Source: Aldehydirespirator sp965221215
GTDB lineage: Bacteria > Actinomycetota > Acidimicrobiia > Acidimicrobiales > Aldehydirespiratoraceae
Length of the DNA stretch: 64,000 nt
NCBI GenBank assembly: GCA_965221215.1
Contig: OZ244872.1
Location: 1,550,001-1,614,000, forward strand
Direction of reading: 5' to 3'
In this document: one piece after another, positions 1-8,572 of the stretch
Layout of the letters: each line of letters starts with the position of its first letter
How positions within the stretch are numbered: position 1 is the stretch's first letter
Translations under genes and position numbers: made by a program
Notes under the pieces: model-generated
What the model saw: only the letters and a program-made list of their open reading frames with translations
Database searches by the model: none
Told to the model about the DNA's origin: nothing

Positions 1-2
1 CG

Positions 3-677
3 GGAACCATCCGCGGCATGTCAAAGAATCTGGCCTACGTGTGCCAGCACCTTCCCGCCGGCTGGATGCCGATCACCGCGGGCGAGGTGCTGGCCATGGG
101 CCGCTACCGCGAGCGGGGGCTGCTCGGGCGCCTGAGGAGCGCCGACCGCGCCGCCATGCACAAGGCGGGCGAGCAGCTCGACGTCAACCAGTTCGCCCGG
201 CGCAGCTTCGGCGATCTCAGCGGAGGACAGCAGCAGCGAGTGAGGATCGCGCAGGTGCTGGCGTGCGAGCCCGACATCGTCATGCTGGACGAGCCGGTCA
301 CCGGTCTCGACATCCCCAGCCAGGAGCGGATCCTGGACGTGATAGAGGACTATTCCAGCCGGGGCGCAGTGGTGATCACCACCACCCACCACCTCGACGA
401 GGCCCGGCACTGCGACTCTGTGGTGCTGATGGCAAACCGCCTGGTGGCCGCGGGCGCCCCCGCCGAGATGCTCACCGAGGAGCGGCTGCGGGAGACGTTC
501 GGAGACCGGCTACTGGGTGACCACACCGACCACGACCACGACCATCAAGTCATCCTGCTCGACGACCACGGCCACGGCCACAGCCCCCACGGCGCCGGCC
601 ACCACCCCAACAGCTGCGACCCCCACGGCACCGGCCACCACAGCGACAGCTGCGACCCCGGCCGTGTCGGGCATTAG
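3..677 (+). CDS. Metal-type ABC transporter ATP-binding protein, 5'-truncated by the window edge
   Basis: ATPase subunit that would power a periplasmic-binding-protein-dependent importer, probably for zinc or manganese. The frame is open back to the first bases, so the gene starts outside the window and Walker A is not visible. Visible parts are the Q-loop region (CQHLP), the signature LSGGQQQR, Walker B ending in DEPVTGLD, and the H-loop TTHHLDEA. After the ATPase fold comes a tail of about 55 residues very rich in His and Asp (DHTDHDHDH, HGHGHSPHG) with two near-repeats containing SCDP. Such His-rich tails are common in zinc-handling proteins, so the metal assignment is inferred from the tail and the MntB/ZnuC-like sequence. 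The membrane and binding-protein partners must lie to the left. Confidence 0.85.
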   Translation, partial: GTIRGMSKNLAYVCQHLPAGWMPITAGEVLAMGRYRERGLLGRLRSADRAAMHKAGEQLDVNQFARRSFGDLSGGQQQRVRIAQVLACEPDIVMLDEPVTGLDIPSQERILDVIEDYSSRGAVVITTTHHLDEARHCDSVVLMANRLVAAGAPAEMLTEERLRETFGDRLLGDHTDHDHDHQVILLDDHGHGHSPHGAGHHPNSCDPHGTGHHSDSCDPGRVGH

Positions 678-778
678 AGGCCGAGCCCGCACTTCCTTGC
701 GGCGCGGCCACCGCGACGAGCCCATGATCGGCCGCTGCGTCCTTGACGCGGCGAGGCACCGCGCCGACTAGGGGCTGC

Positions 779-2011
779 ATGGCCACCGCGCAGTGCGACA
801 TTGCCGTGATCGGTGCCGGTCCGGCGGGGGCGGCCGCCGCCATCACCGCGGCCCGCCGCGGCGCCCGGGTGACCGTCTTCGAGAAGGGCGCGCCCGGCCG
901 CGACAAGGTGTGCGGCGACGGTCTGACTCCCAGGGCGGTGGCCGCCCTCAAGGAACTCGGCATCGCCCTCGACGGCGCCCACCGCATCGACGGCCTGCGG
1001 ATGATCGCGGGCAGCACCCGGCGAGAGCTGCTGTGGCCCGACGGCAACCGCTTCGGCCCCCACGGGGCGGTGTGGCCCCGCCGGGCACTGGACCGGCACC
1101 TGGTGGAGGCGGCCGAAGCAGCCGGAGCCGAGATCCTGTGGAACACAGAGGTGACGCCCATCCTGGACGACGACGGTCGGGCGGTCGGCGTGGCGGGCGT
1201 TCACGGCGGCGGGCGCTGGTCGGCCGACCTGGTGGTGCTGGCCGCGGGCGCGCCCGGCGCGGCGGCCCGCGTGCTCGGCGCGGAGCGCTCCGACGACGAG
1301 CCCTTCGGCCTGGCCATTCGGACCTACGCCGGTAGCCCCCGCCACGACGACCGGCATCTCGAGGCCTGCCTCACCCTGCGGAGCGCCCAAGGCGGCTGGG
1401 TTCCGGGCTACGGGTGGATGTTCCCCGCCGGCGACGGCACCGTGAACATCGGCGCGGGCTCGATGTCCACCATGAAGGGCTTCCGAAGGCTCAACCTCAA
1501 CCAACTTCTGCGCGATTACCGGAATCTGGTGGCGGCAGAGTGGGAGCTCGGCGACTTCCTGGAGCGGCCCCGAGCCTGGAGGCTGCCCATGAGCACGGTC
1601 CGCCGCCACGGCGCCGGGTGGGCGGCGGTGGGCGACGCGGCCGGCCTGATCAACCCGATGAACGGCGAGGGCATCGACTACGGCTTGGAGTCGGGGATGA
1701 TCCTGGCCGACCTGTTCCTGGAGGATCCGGTCGGAGCCCCCGGCGCCTACGACCGCATCATCTCAGAGCGCTTCGACGGCTTCTTGCGCACCGGGCGGCG
1801 CTTCAGCTTCCTGATCGGCCATCCCTGGATTCTGCGCAACGGGCTGCGCCTGGCCGTCGGCACCCAGACCGTGGCCAACATCACCCTTCAGGTGATGGGC
1901 AACCTGATCGACGGCGACACCGAGGGGCTGGCGCCGCGTGTCCTCGACGCAGTCGACCGGGGCCTCAAGCTCGCCGATCCGCTGCTGCGCCGCACCCGAG
2001 CCGCCGCCTGA
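779..2011 (+). CDS. Geranylgeranyl reductase family FAD-dependent oxidoreductase
   Basis: Flavoprotein of the geranylgeranyl-reductase/menaquinone-reductase group, which saturates isoprenoid chains on quinones or archaeal-type lipids. The N-terminus carries the FAD dinucleotide motif GAGPAGAAAA, followed by the family sequence DKVCGDGLTPRA. The second FAD motif GDAAGLINPMNGEGIDY lies around residue 290. Length is 410 residues, normal for the family. I chose the ATG at 779 because an AGGGG stretch lies just upstream and the FAD motif then falls at the expected distance; an upstream ATG at 743 is in frame but adds an unlikely leader. The real substrate could be menaquinone (the window encodes MenB) or another polyprenyl chain. 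Confidence 0.8.
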   Translation: MATAQCDIAVIGAGPAGAAAAITAARRGARVTVFEKGAPGRDKVCGDGLTPRAVAALKELGIALDGAHRIDGLRMIAGSTRRELLWPDGNRFGPHGAVWPRRALDRHLVEAAEAAGAEILWNTEVTPILDDDGRAVGVAGVHGGGRWSADLVVLAAGAPGAAARVLGAERSDDEPFGLAIRTYAGSPRHDDRHLEACLTLRSAQGGWVPGYGWMFPAGDGTVNIGAGSMSTMKGFRRLNLNQLLRDYRNLVAAEWELGDFLERPRAWRLPMSTVRRHGAGWAAVGDAAGLINPMNGEGIDYGLESGMILADLFLEDPVGAPGAYDRIISERFDGFLRTGRRFSFLIGHPWILRNGLRLAVGTQTVANITLQVMGNLIDGDTEGLAPRVLDAVDRGLKLADPLLRRTRAAA

Positions 2012-2032
2012 GCAAGGCCGCGGCGCAGCACT

Positions 2033-2731
2033 TCAGGGGCGGTCGAAGTCGATGACCTCGCCGCGGTTGATGCTGACCCAGTCGCGGGCTTCGAGGTAGG
2101 GTCGGAAGGTCTCGGCGATCACCCGCTCGTCGTGGTGGGATTTGGGCCGCTGGATCTCGTAGAGGTGCGGGAACTCCAGCCAGGCCGTCACCGCGCTCCA
2201 CAGCCGCAGCGCCTCGGCGCCGTGGGGCGGGTCGATCAGCACCGGCCCGAACAGGGCCTGGTCGCCGAAGAACAGCGTGGGCACTCCGAAGCCGCCGGCG
2301 GCCACCACCCGGTCGTGCTCGCGGCGCACCTCGTCGTGGGTGCTGGCATCGTCGAGCGCCTCGTCCACGGTGGCCGGATCGAGGCCGATCTCGCCGAGCA
2401 GGGCCCGGGCCACGTCGGGCTCGTGCACCCGCAGCCCCTCCTCGTGGAGGGCCCGGCCCGAGCGCTCGTACCAGGCGTCGAGTTGGTCCATGCTGCGGCG
2501 GCGCAGCACCGCGCCGATGCGCATCAGCGACCAGCCGTACGACCAGGGCCGCTCCCACGGGTGCTTCTTGCCCTCGAAGCGGTTGATCTCCTCCAGGCTG
2601 AAGAAGCGCCAGTTGATCGCCAGCCCGTTCTGGCTCCGCACGTCGCGGATCCACTTCGAGGTCTGGTAGGCCCAGGGGCACAGCACATCGAAATGGAAGT
2701 CCACTGCGCCGGTGTCGACAGTGTCGGTCAT
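2033..2731 (-). CDS. DsbA-family thioredoxin-fold oxidoreductase (FrnE/HCCA isomerase-like)
   Basis: Protein of 232 residues with a thioredoxin-like fold of the DsbA superfamily. The N-terminal strand FHFDVLCPWAYQ places a single cysteine where DsbA has CxxC, so it lacks a disulfide-forming pair. That pattern fits mycothiol- or glutathione-dependent isomerases and FrnE-like proteins better than a true thiol oxidase. The cis-proline region FGVPTLFF is present near residue 150. It faces the flavoprotein gene convergently. The start at 2731 was preferred over in-frame ATGs 9-36 bases upstream because the fold begins directly after it. There is no signal peptide, so it should be cytoplasmic. The substrate is unknown. 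Confidence 0.7.
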   Translation of the reverse strand: MTDTVDTGAVDFHFDVLCPWAYQTSKWIRDVRSQNGLAINWRFFSLEEINRFEGKKHPWERPWSYGWSLMRIGAVLRRRSMDQLDAWYERSGRALHEEGLRVHEPDVARALLGEIGLDPATVDEALDDASTHDEVRREHDRVVAAGGFGVPTLFFGDQALFGPVLIDPPHGAEALRLWSAVTAWLEFPHLYEIQRPKSHHDERVIAETFRPYLEARDWVSINRGEVIDFDRP

Positions 2732-2980
2732 TGCGCCCATCATCGCACTTGTTCGGCGGCGAGCCACGGCCCAGCCGCTCCATCATCGGCGGTGCGGTCA
2801 TCGCGCTCGGCTGGCGGCGATCCTCCACTGCCCCCGGTCGGTGTGCGGCGGTAGTGTCGGCGCGGTGAAGATCGACGTCGGCGGGATGCCCCGGTTGCTC
2901 GTGCCGGCGCGGGCGGGTCGCCGAACCGATGAGAGTCCACGCCTGACCGGCGGAGCCGAGACGACAGGAGAGCCCCGGCT

Positions 2981-4072
2981 GTGCAGGGACTGATACTGGA
3001 GGGCACCACCACCGACAGCGTCCGCCTTTCTGATGATTTGGAGCTGGCGGGCTCGCTGGCGCCCCGCCAGGTGCGGGTCGAGGTGCGGGCCGCCGGGGTC
3101 TGCGGCAGCGATCTGAGCTGCGTGCTGGGCAAGTACCACCTGCCCACCCCGCTGGTGCTCGGCCACGAGGCGGCCGGGGTGGTGGTCGAGACCGGCTCGG
3201 CCGTCACCTACTGCTCGGTCGGCGACCATGTGATCCTGTCCACCCTCGGCAACTGCGGGCACTGCGGCGACTGCGAGGGCGGCGATCCGGGCAACTGCAC
3301 CAACTCGGCGCTCGGGTCGCTGAGCCAGCCCTTCGCCGAGAACGGCCGCCCCGTCTACAACTTCGCCAACGTCGGCGCCTTCGTGCAGCAGACCGTGGTC
3401 GGCGAGAACCAGTGCATCCCCGTCCCCGCCGCGATGCCGCTGGCCGCGGCCGCGCTGATCGGCTGCAGCGTGGCCACCGGCGCCGGGGCGGTGTTCAACC
3501 GGGCCAGGGTGCAGATCGGCGACACGGTGGCGGTGATCGGCGCGGGCGGGGTGGGGCTCAACGTGATCCAGGCCGCCCGGCTGGTCGGCGCATCGGCCAT
3601 CATCGCCATAGACCGGGCCCCGGCCAAGGAGGCGCTGGCCCGAGAGTTCGGGGCCACCGACTTCGTGCTGGCCGACGGCGACGACTTCGACCCGGTCGCC
3701 GCGGTCAAGTCGCTGTGCCCGGCGGGGGTTCATCACGCCTTCGAGGTGGTGGGCAGCACTGCCCTGCTGGCCCGGGCCATCTCGATGACCCGACCCGGGG
3801 GCAACGTGGCGGCAGTGGGAGTACCCGACCTGGGGGCGAAGGTGACCTACCCGTTCCTGGACCTGCACCAGAACAAGAGCCTGCTGGGCATTCGGGCCGG
3901 CGGCGCCAGGCCCCGCAAAGACATTCCGATGCTGGCCGACCTCTATCTGAGGGGACGGCTCAAGCTCGATGAGATGATCTCACGCACGGCCGGACTCGAC
4001 GGCCTCCAGGACGCCTTCGAGGCACTCCAGTCCGGAGCGGAGGCCCGCACCGTCCTGCTCCCCAACGGCTGA
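2981..4072 (+). CDS. Zinc-binding alcohol dehydrogenase (MDR superfamily)
   Basis: Medium-chain NAD(P)-dependent alcohol dehydrogenase of 363 residues. Seen: catalytic-zinc ligand Cys41 in GVCGSD, the GHEAAG motif with its histidine near residue 62, the four structural-zinc cysteines in CGHCGDCEGGDPGNC, and the Rossmann motif GAGGVG near residue 187. The architecture is that of class III-like enzymes, which include S-hydroxymethyl-thiol (mycothiol) dehydrogenases, but nothing here fixes the substrate. Translation starts at GTG, with ACAGGAGAG about eight bases upstream. It stands alone, convergent with the next gene. Confidence 0.85.
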   Translation: MQGLILEGTTTDSVRLSDDLELAGSLAPRQVRVEVRAAGVCGSDLSCVLGKYHLPTPLVLGHEAAGVVVETGSAVTYCSVGDHVILSTLGNCGHCGDCEGGDPGNCTNSALGSLSQPFAENGRPVYNFANVGAFVQQTVVGENQCIPVPAAMPLAAAALIGCSVATGAGAVFNRARVQIGDTVAVIGAGGVGLNVIQAARLVGASAIIAIDRAPAKEALAREFGATDFVLADGDDFDPVAAVKSLCPAGVHHAFEVVGSTALLARAISMTRPGGNVAAVGVPDLGAKVTYPFLDLHQNKSLLGIRAGGARPRKDIPMLADLYLRGRLKLDEMISRTAGLDGLQDAFEALQSGAEARTVLLPNG

Positions 4073-4101
4073 CCCCACACAGCACAAGAGCGGAAATGCC
4101 A

Positions 4102-4114
4102 CCGCTGCGAGCGG
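4102..4114. terminator. Small hairpin between convergent genes
   Basis: CCGCT and AGCGG form a 5-bp stem around a GCG loop in the 50-base gap between the convergent alcohol dehydrogenase and hypothetical genes. There is no T-tract, so its role as a terminator is only a guess from position. Confidence 0.25.
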
Positions 4115-4123
4115 GGCCTGCGA

Positions 4124-4738
4124 TCAGGACCGGGTCTCGGAGGGGGTTTCGCCGAGGCTCTGGGTCAGCAGCTCCATCTCCGCCACCAGGCACGCCGACA
4201 CCGACGCTCGGGCCACGGCCTCGCAGCGGGGAAGGTCCTCGCGCCTCAGTGGGCTGATCGCCACCAGCGTCACGCCGAGTCCGTCGTCGCGCACCAGGTT
4301 GGCGCACAGCGCCACCTCCTCGTCGCCCCGAGCCTCCACCACGTCGGGGGCCAGGGGCGCGTTGAGGCTGGCGAGGACGTTGTCCACCTGGCCGGCGGAC
4401 AGCGACGTGGTGAACGCGTACGACGTGGTCTCGCAACCCGCCACCCGGTACAGGCCGCCTCCGAGGTGGTCCATGTCTATGCCCGATGAGGTGAGGGTCA
4501 GCGTCGGCTCGTCCGACACCGCGAAGCCCAGCATCGCCGCGAGCATCGAGCAGTCGTCCGCGGCCAGCACCAGCTGGCGGAACTCGGCGGGGTGCAGTGT
4601 GCAGCGGGGATCGGTCATGGGCCCGATCGAGCAGCGGTGGCCGCTGGAACTGGCCAGCTCGAGGCGGGCGCCCGGCAGGTGGAATACCAGGGCCGCCGCG
4701 ATCTGGAGGGTTCCGGTCATGGGGACGGTGGAGGGCAT
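4124..4738 (-). CDS. Conserved-looking hypothetical protein (204 aa)
   Basis: Function not recognised. Soluble protein of 204 residues with no signal peptide or membrane segment and no motif I can name. The start at 4738 has a very good ribosome-binding site (AAAGGAG, seven bases before the ATG), which argues that it is a real gene. The N-terminal part has a beta-rich look, and residues around 45-120 include a Cys/His-containing stretch (GHRCSIGPMTDPRCTLHP). It may be monocistronic. The next gene upstream on the same strand begins about 1.1 kb away and ends 200 bases from this start. Confidence 0.6.
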   Translation of the reverse strand: MPSTVPMTGTLQIAAALVFHLPGARLELASSSGHRCSIGPMTDPRCTLHPAEFRQLVLAADDCSMLAAMLGFAVSDEPTLTLTSSGIDMDHLGGGLYRVAGCETTSYAFTTSLSAGQVDNVLASLNAPLAPDVVEARGDEEVALCANLVRDDGLGVTLVAISPLRREDLPRCEAVARASVSACLVAEMELLTQSLGETPSETRS

Positions 4739-4937
4739 GGGAGTGCTCCTTTCGGCATGGAGAGACCGCCACCGCAACCGTCGGCGGCGTCGAAGAGAGC
4801 GAGACCTCGCATGGGCGCTCCGACCCGGGGCCGAGCCGTCGGCGCAATGCGCAGGGGTTCGGCGATCCGCCCGCGACCCTAGTCACCAACCCGGATCGTC
4901 TGCGAGTGAAATATCTGCGGCGACCTGCAGCCAGCTC

Positions 4938-5828
4938 TTATCCGCTCGGTTTCTGGGCTCGCCAGTCGTCGCGCAGCTGGCGCATGGTGGTGAGCGTGTA
5001 CGGGCGGGCCTCCAGCCATTGCTTCCAGTCCAACGCGCCGAACAGCCGGTACTCGTCGGTGCGGACATGGAACTGCTGGGGCTCGATCGCCTCGATCTCG
5101 GCGCCGCCGGGCGCGTTGGGGTGGAAAGCGCAGTACACGAGGCCCTTGTCGAGGCGGCCGAGCATGGCCCGATAGTCGGCGCGGTGGTGGCTCGGGCGGG
5201 AGAAGTCGGTCTCGAGCACCTCGTCGAACACCGGCATGCCGGCGCCCCGCGCCGCGGCCACCGCCTCTCGGTAGGGGCCGGGATCGGCGCCGCGGAGGTG
5301 GTCGCCCGGTCCGTAGTCGGCGAAGTCCGCGGTCAGCAGCACCGGGATGTCGAGCTCGATGCCCAGCGACACGTAGCGGTCGCACCACTCGGGGGCCAGG
5401 GCCGAGCCCATGTGGGCGTCGAGATGGGTGACATCGATGCCCTCGGCCCGAGCCCGCTCCACCTGGGCCCGCCACTCGGCCTCGACCGCGTCGGGATGGG
5501 CCCGGCGGCGCACCGAGGCCACGTCGGGCCACAGGTAGCCGTGATCGTCGATGAGGCCCGATGACGGCTCCGGACGGGTGATCGGACCCCAGCGGTAGTG
5601 GGCCATCTCGGAGGTGAGGGTCAGATGGACGCCGCAGTCGAGGCTCGAGTCGGATGCGGCGGCCTCGGCGATCTCGCTGAACCACGGGCACGGCACCATC
5701 ACCGAGCCGGCCGTGACAGTGCCGAAGCGAGACAGTTCCACGAAGGCCCGGTTGGCACCGTGGTTCATGCCGACGTCGTCGGCGTGGATCACCAGCCGGG
5801 TGGCGGCAGCAACAGACGACCCGGACAC
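4938..5828 (-). CDS. YdjC/ChbG-family carbohydrate deacetylase
   Basis: Metal-dependent deacetylase-like protein of the YdjC/ChbG family, which removes acetyl groups from amino-sugar oligosaccharides. Seen: the N-terminal metal motif HADDVGMN, the HLDAHMG metal/catalytic motif near the middle, and FHPNAPGG near the C-terminus. About 296 residues from a GTG at 5828, a normal family length. The reading frame runs much further upstream, but that part overlaps the neighbouring dioxygenase and looks like antisense shadow, so I start at the GTG just before the first beta strand. The precise start is uncertain. It is divergent from the PhyH gene at 5946. Confidence 0.8.
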   Translation of the reverse strand: MSGSSVAAATRLVIHADDVGMNHGANRAFVELSRFGTVTAGSVMVPCPWFSEIAEAAASDSSLDCGVHLTLTSEMAHYRWGPITRPEPSSGLIDDHGYLWPDVASVRRRAHPDAVEAEWRAQVERARAEGIDVTHLDAHMGSALAPEWCDRYVSLGIELDIPVLLTADFADYGPGDHLRGADPGPYREAVAAARGAGMPVFDEVLETDFSRPSHHRADYRAMLGRLDKGLVYCAFHPNAPGGAEIEAIEPQQFHVRTDEYRLFGALDWKQWLEARPYTLTTMRQLRDDWRAQKPSG

Positions 5829-5945
5829 ACCAGCGAGGCTAGACGGCAAGCGCCACCCGACGAGTGACAAGGCAACCCAGAGACCGCAGCGAGACCGCGG
5901 CCTCGGAATGGGGGCGGCGGAGCGGCGCGGACCTACCATGCCGCC

Positions 5946-6845
5946 GTGGACCTGCACCACTTCTCCCCCGATGTCGAGCCCGCCGAGGTCAGCGACCACC
6001 TGCACCGCTTCGGCTACGCCATCGTGGACGATGCGGCCGACCAAGCCCTGCTGGACCGGCTGGAGGCCGAGGCCATGGGCTTCATCGAGGCGTCGGCCCC
6101 GGGCCGCGATGCCTACGACGGGCGCTTCACCCGCCGCACCGGGGCGCTGGTTGCCCGCTGCCCCGCCAGCCGCCGGCTGGTGATGCACCCTCTGGCCGTC
6201 GGGGTGGTCAGCCATTTCCTCGGCCATGCCAGCGCGGTGCAGCTGCACCTCACCCAGATCATCTCAGTCGAGCCGGGCGAGACCGCCCAGAAGCTCCACC
6301 GCGACGAGATGGCCTTCGACTTCTTCGACTTCGGTTCGGACTATCACGTCCAGTGCAACACCATGTGGGCGCTGACCGACTTCACTGCCGACAACGGGGC
6401 CACCTGGATTCTCCCCGGCACCTCCGGCCTCGACGACGAGGCTACCCAAGGCGTGGTTGGCGCCCAGGCCGAGATGAGCCGGGGAAGCGTGCTGTTCTAC
6501 GAAGGCAAGGTTCTCCACGGTGCCGGAGCCAACCGCAGCGCCGGGGTGCGCCGCGGCGTGAACATCACCTACGCGGTGGGCTGGGTGCGCCAGGAGGAGA
6601 ACCAGTATCTGGCCTGCCCGCCGGAGATCGCCCGCACTCTCGACGACGACCTGTTGCGCATGATGGGCTACACCCAGGGCGCCTTCGCCCTCGGGTATGT
6701 GGGCGACCAGACCGATCCGCTGGCCGCGCTGCGGGGCGGTACGGCCAAGGCCAAGACCATCGGCGCAATAGCCGAACACAGCCGGCAAGCCCAACAGTTC
6801 TCAGCCGACATCGACGACGCATATGGCGAACCCGAGGGGTGTTGA
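5946..6845 (+). CDS. Phytanoyl-CoA dioxygenase (PhyH) family protein
   Basis: Fe(II)/2-oxoglutarate-dependent oxygenase of 299 residues. The iron-binding facial triad is visible as H118-x-D120 (LHRDE) and His191 (VLHGAG), with the 2-oxoglutarate-binding arginine expected in the following NRSAGVRRGV stretch. PhyH-family enzymes hydroxylate or halogenate many small molecules, and the large bacterial families are mostly uncharacterised, so no substrate is assigned. The GTG start at 5946 opens the only full-length version. The gene lies between a divergent deacetylase and a toxin-antitoxin pair. Confidence 0.8.
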   Translation: MDLHHFSPDVEPAEVSDHLHRFGYAIVDDAADQALLDRLEAEAMGFIEASAPGRDAYDGRFTRRTGALVARCPASRRLVMHPLAVGVVSHFLGHASAVQLHLTQIISVEPGETAQKLHRDEMAFDFFDFGSDYHVQCNTMWALTDFTADNGATWILPGTSGLDDEATQGVVGAQAEMSRGSVLFYEGKVLHGAGANRSAGVRRGVNITYAVGWVRQEENQYLACPPEIARTLDDDLLRMMGYTQGAFALGYVGDQTDPLAALRGGTAKAKTIGAIAEHSRQAQQFSADIDDAYGEPEGC

Positions 6846-6878
6846 CCGCCTGTGTATCACCCGTGATACATTGCTGCC
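6842..6878 (+). promoter_or_regulatory. Promoter and palindromic operator of the first Phd/PIN module
   Basis: A perfect inverted repeat, TGTATCAC-CC-GTGATACA, occupies 6853-6870 just before the antitoxin ATG at 6879. TTGACC at 6842 and TACATT at 6867 can serve as -35 and -10 elements (19-base spacing; 17 if GATACA is used). The expected transcript start is then at or next to the ATG, and no Shine-Dalgarno is visible, so the message is probably leaderless. A palindrome covering the -10 is what autorepression by an antitoxin complex would need. Confidence 0.6.
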
Positions 6879-7115
6879 ATGGAGACCGTGACCATTCGGG
6901 AGCTCCGCAACCGCGGCGGCGCAGTCATTGATCGAGTGCGGATGGGCCAGAGGCTCACGGTGACCCGCTCCGGACGTCCGGTTGCCGAGTTGCGTCCCCT
7001 CCCCCGTCGGGGGCCCGATCCCGCGACCCTGCTCGAACGCTGGCATCGTCTCCCGCATGTGAACGAGGACCGGCTGCGCCGAGATATCGACGAGATCGTC
7101 GATCCCTCGCTGTGA
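6879..7115 (+). CDS. Phd/YefM-type antitoxin
   Basis: Antitoxin of 78 residues. The N-terminal Phd/YefM DNA-binding fold is seen as TIRELRNRGGAVIDRV followed by the LTVTRSGRPVAEL beta hairpin. The C-terminal tail (ERWHRLPHVNEDRLRRDIDE) would wrap the toxin. Its stop overlaps the toxin GTG by four bases, the usual coupling in these modules. It is expected to repress its own promoter through the palindrome at 6853-6870. Confidence 0.85.
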   Translation: METVTIRELRNRGGAVIDRVRMGQRLTVTRSGRPVAELRPLPRRGPDPATLLERWHRLPHVNEDRLRRDIDEIVDPSL

Positions 7116-7582
7116 GTCCGGCGACGCAGGGGCCGGGGATCCTCGACACCAGCACCGTGATCCTGCTCTCTCGAATCTCGGACCAGGACGTGCTGCCCGC
7201 AGAGCCGATGATCACGGCCATCACCCTGGCCGAGCTGTCGGTCGGGCCGCTGGCCACATCCGACGAGGCTGAGCGGGCTCGACGTCAGGCGCATCTCCAG
7301 CAGGCCGAGGCCGACTTCGATCCGCTCCCCTTCGACGGGGCTGCCGCTCGAGCCTTCGGAAGAGTTGCATCCGAGTTGCGGGCCGCGGGCCGCAAGCCTG
7401 CCGCCCGGGCCTACGACGCATTGATCGCCGCTACCGCCATCTCCAACGGACTTCCGCTCTACACCGCCAATCCCGGCGACTTCTCGGCCATCAGCGACCT
7501 GGAGGTAGTCGGGGTGCCGCACCCGGATCGCACTCTGGCCGCCGCTGATGTTCACGACAGCGGCCGAGAACTGGGAGGCTGA
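7112..7582 (+). CDS. PIN-domain ribonuclease toxin (VapC family)
   Basis: Type II toxin of 156 residues. The first acidic residue sits in ILDTSTVILL, the second in the ITLAELSVG segment, and the later acidic residues in ARAYDALIAATA and NPGDF, so a full set of PIN metal ligands appears to be present. VapC toxins cleave tRNA or rRNA and are neutralised by the upstream antitoxin. Translation begins at GTG within the antitoxin stop. The gene is followed after two bases by the glyoxalase-fold gene, which may be read from the same transcript. Confidence 0.85.
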   Translation: MSPATQGPGILDTSTVILLSRISDQDVLPAEPMITAITLAELSVGPLATSDEAERARRQAHLQQAEADFDPLPFDGAAARAFGRVASELRAAGRKPAARAYDALIAATAISNGLPLYTANPGDFSAISDLEVVGVPHPDRTLAAADVHDSGRELGG

Positions 7583-7584
7583 CC

Positions 7585-7989
7585 ATGCGGCGGATGCATA
7601 TTGGGCTGCAGGTCGACGACCTTGAGGAGTCGATCGAGTTCTACACCCGGCTGTTCGGCACGGATCCCACCCTGCGGCGCCCCGACTACGCCAAGTGGAT
7701 GCTGGAGGACCCGCGGGTGAACTTCTCGCTCGACACCCGCGGCGAGGGTGCTCCGGGCTCGGCCCACTACGGCATCCAGGTTGAGTCGCACCCCGAGCTG
7801 GAGGAGCTGCGGGACCACATCGACGCAGCCGGCATGGCCCGCGCCGACCAGAACGATCTGGTGTGCGGCCACCAGCTCCAGCACAAGTCGTGGGTGACCG
7901 CCCCCGACGGCGTGATGTGGGAGGCGTTCTTCACCGAGGGCGTCGTCGATACCGGCTACGGCACCGCCGAAGTGCCCGACCCCGCCTGA
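7585..7989 (+). CDS. Glyoxalase-fold protein of the ArsI/CadI type
   Basis: Vicinal-oxygen-chelate (glyoxalase/bleomycin resistance) protein of 134 residues. The N-terminus LQVDDLEESIEFYTRLFG and the C-terminal KSWVTAPDGVMWEAF pattern are like CadI and the arsenic C-As lyase ArsI. ArsI proteins have adjacent cysteines in the loop before the final strand; here that loop reads NDLVCGHQ, with one cysteine (Cys94), so arsenical lyase activity is doubtful. A good Shine-Dalgarno (GGGAGG) precedes the ATG. No other arsenic genes are nearby. Confidence 0.7.
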   Translation: MRRMHIGLQVDDLEESIEFYTRLFGTDPTLRRPDYAKWMLEDPRVNFSLDTRGEGAPGSAHYGIQVESHPELEELRDHIDAAGMARADQNDLVCGHQLQHKSWVTAPDGVMWEAFFTEGVVDTGYGTAEVPDPA

Positions 7990-8031
7990 CAGCTGCTTCC
8001 GGCTCGCTGGAGCCTGCGGTGAGCGTGCCGG

Positions 8032-8568
8032 TCAGGAGATCTCCAGCAGCAGGAGCAGGCGGCCCGAGCCCTCGAACTCCACCTCGAACACGCCGGGGAT
8101 CGCCGCGGTGAAGGCGAAATGGGCCGGATGGCCGGCGGACACGGCCCGCAGGATGTCGTAGCCGTGCACGTGCACCTCCTCGGCTGTGTCGGAGGCAACC
8201 ATCAGGGCCACCACTGAGCCGAGATCGACCTCCACCCTTTGCACGCCGCCCACCGGGTCGCCATCGACCGCCTCAACTGTGATGGTCTGGACCGCGTCGG
8301 CCACGTCGGCGTCGTACCGGGTCGGCTCCCCCACCGGTCCGTGGTCATGGTCATGCCCGTGCGCGTCGGCATCGTGTCCGTGCGCGTCAGCTTCGTCGCC
8401 GTCGTAGTCGCCGTGATCGTGACCCGCGTCCGTGTCGGCCGTCTCAGGCGTGTCGGATGTTGCCGGGGCCGGCTCGTCGCCGCCGCAGGCCGCGGCGAGC
8501 AGGATCAAGACGAGGACTGCAGCCCGGAGGCTTCTACCGGCGCGTGGTGCGGGGGTCATTGGGCTCAT
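8032..8568 (-). CDS. Secreted lipoprotein with His/Asp-rich segment
   Basis: Probable lipoprotein of 178 residues. The signal peptide runs from the ATG at 8568 to a lipobox ending LAAAC, followed by an acidic, His-rich spacer (GHDHGDYDGDEADAHGHD and similar) that should bind transition metals. The remaining 90 residues are beta-rich and resemble a cupredoxin-like domain (VALMVASDTAEEVHVHGYD, then PGVFEVEFEGSG), but the full copper-ligand set is not evident. The start lies four bases after the stop of the upstream SDR gene, so the two are likely co-transcribed. Exact role unknown; a metal-buffering or accessory function is inferred from composition. Confidence 0.7.
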   Translation of the reverse strand: MSPMTPAPRAGRSLRAAVLVLILLAAACGGDEPAPATSDTPETADTDAGHDHGDYDGDEADAHGHDADAHGHDHDHGPVGEPTRYDADVADAVQTITVEAVDGDPVGGVQRVEVDLGSVVALMVASDTAEEVHVHGYDILRAVSAGHPAHFAFTAAIPGVFEVEFEGSGRLLLLLEIS

Positions 8569-8572
8569 CGTG

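Noticed and set aside
510..771. Overlapping reverse-strand frames opposite the His-rich ATPase tail
   Set aside because: Mirror products of the His/Asp repeats made of Val, Ala and Gly only; not protein-like.
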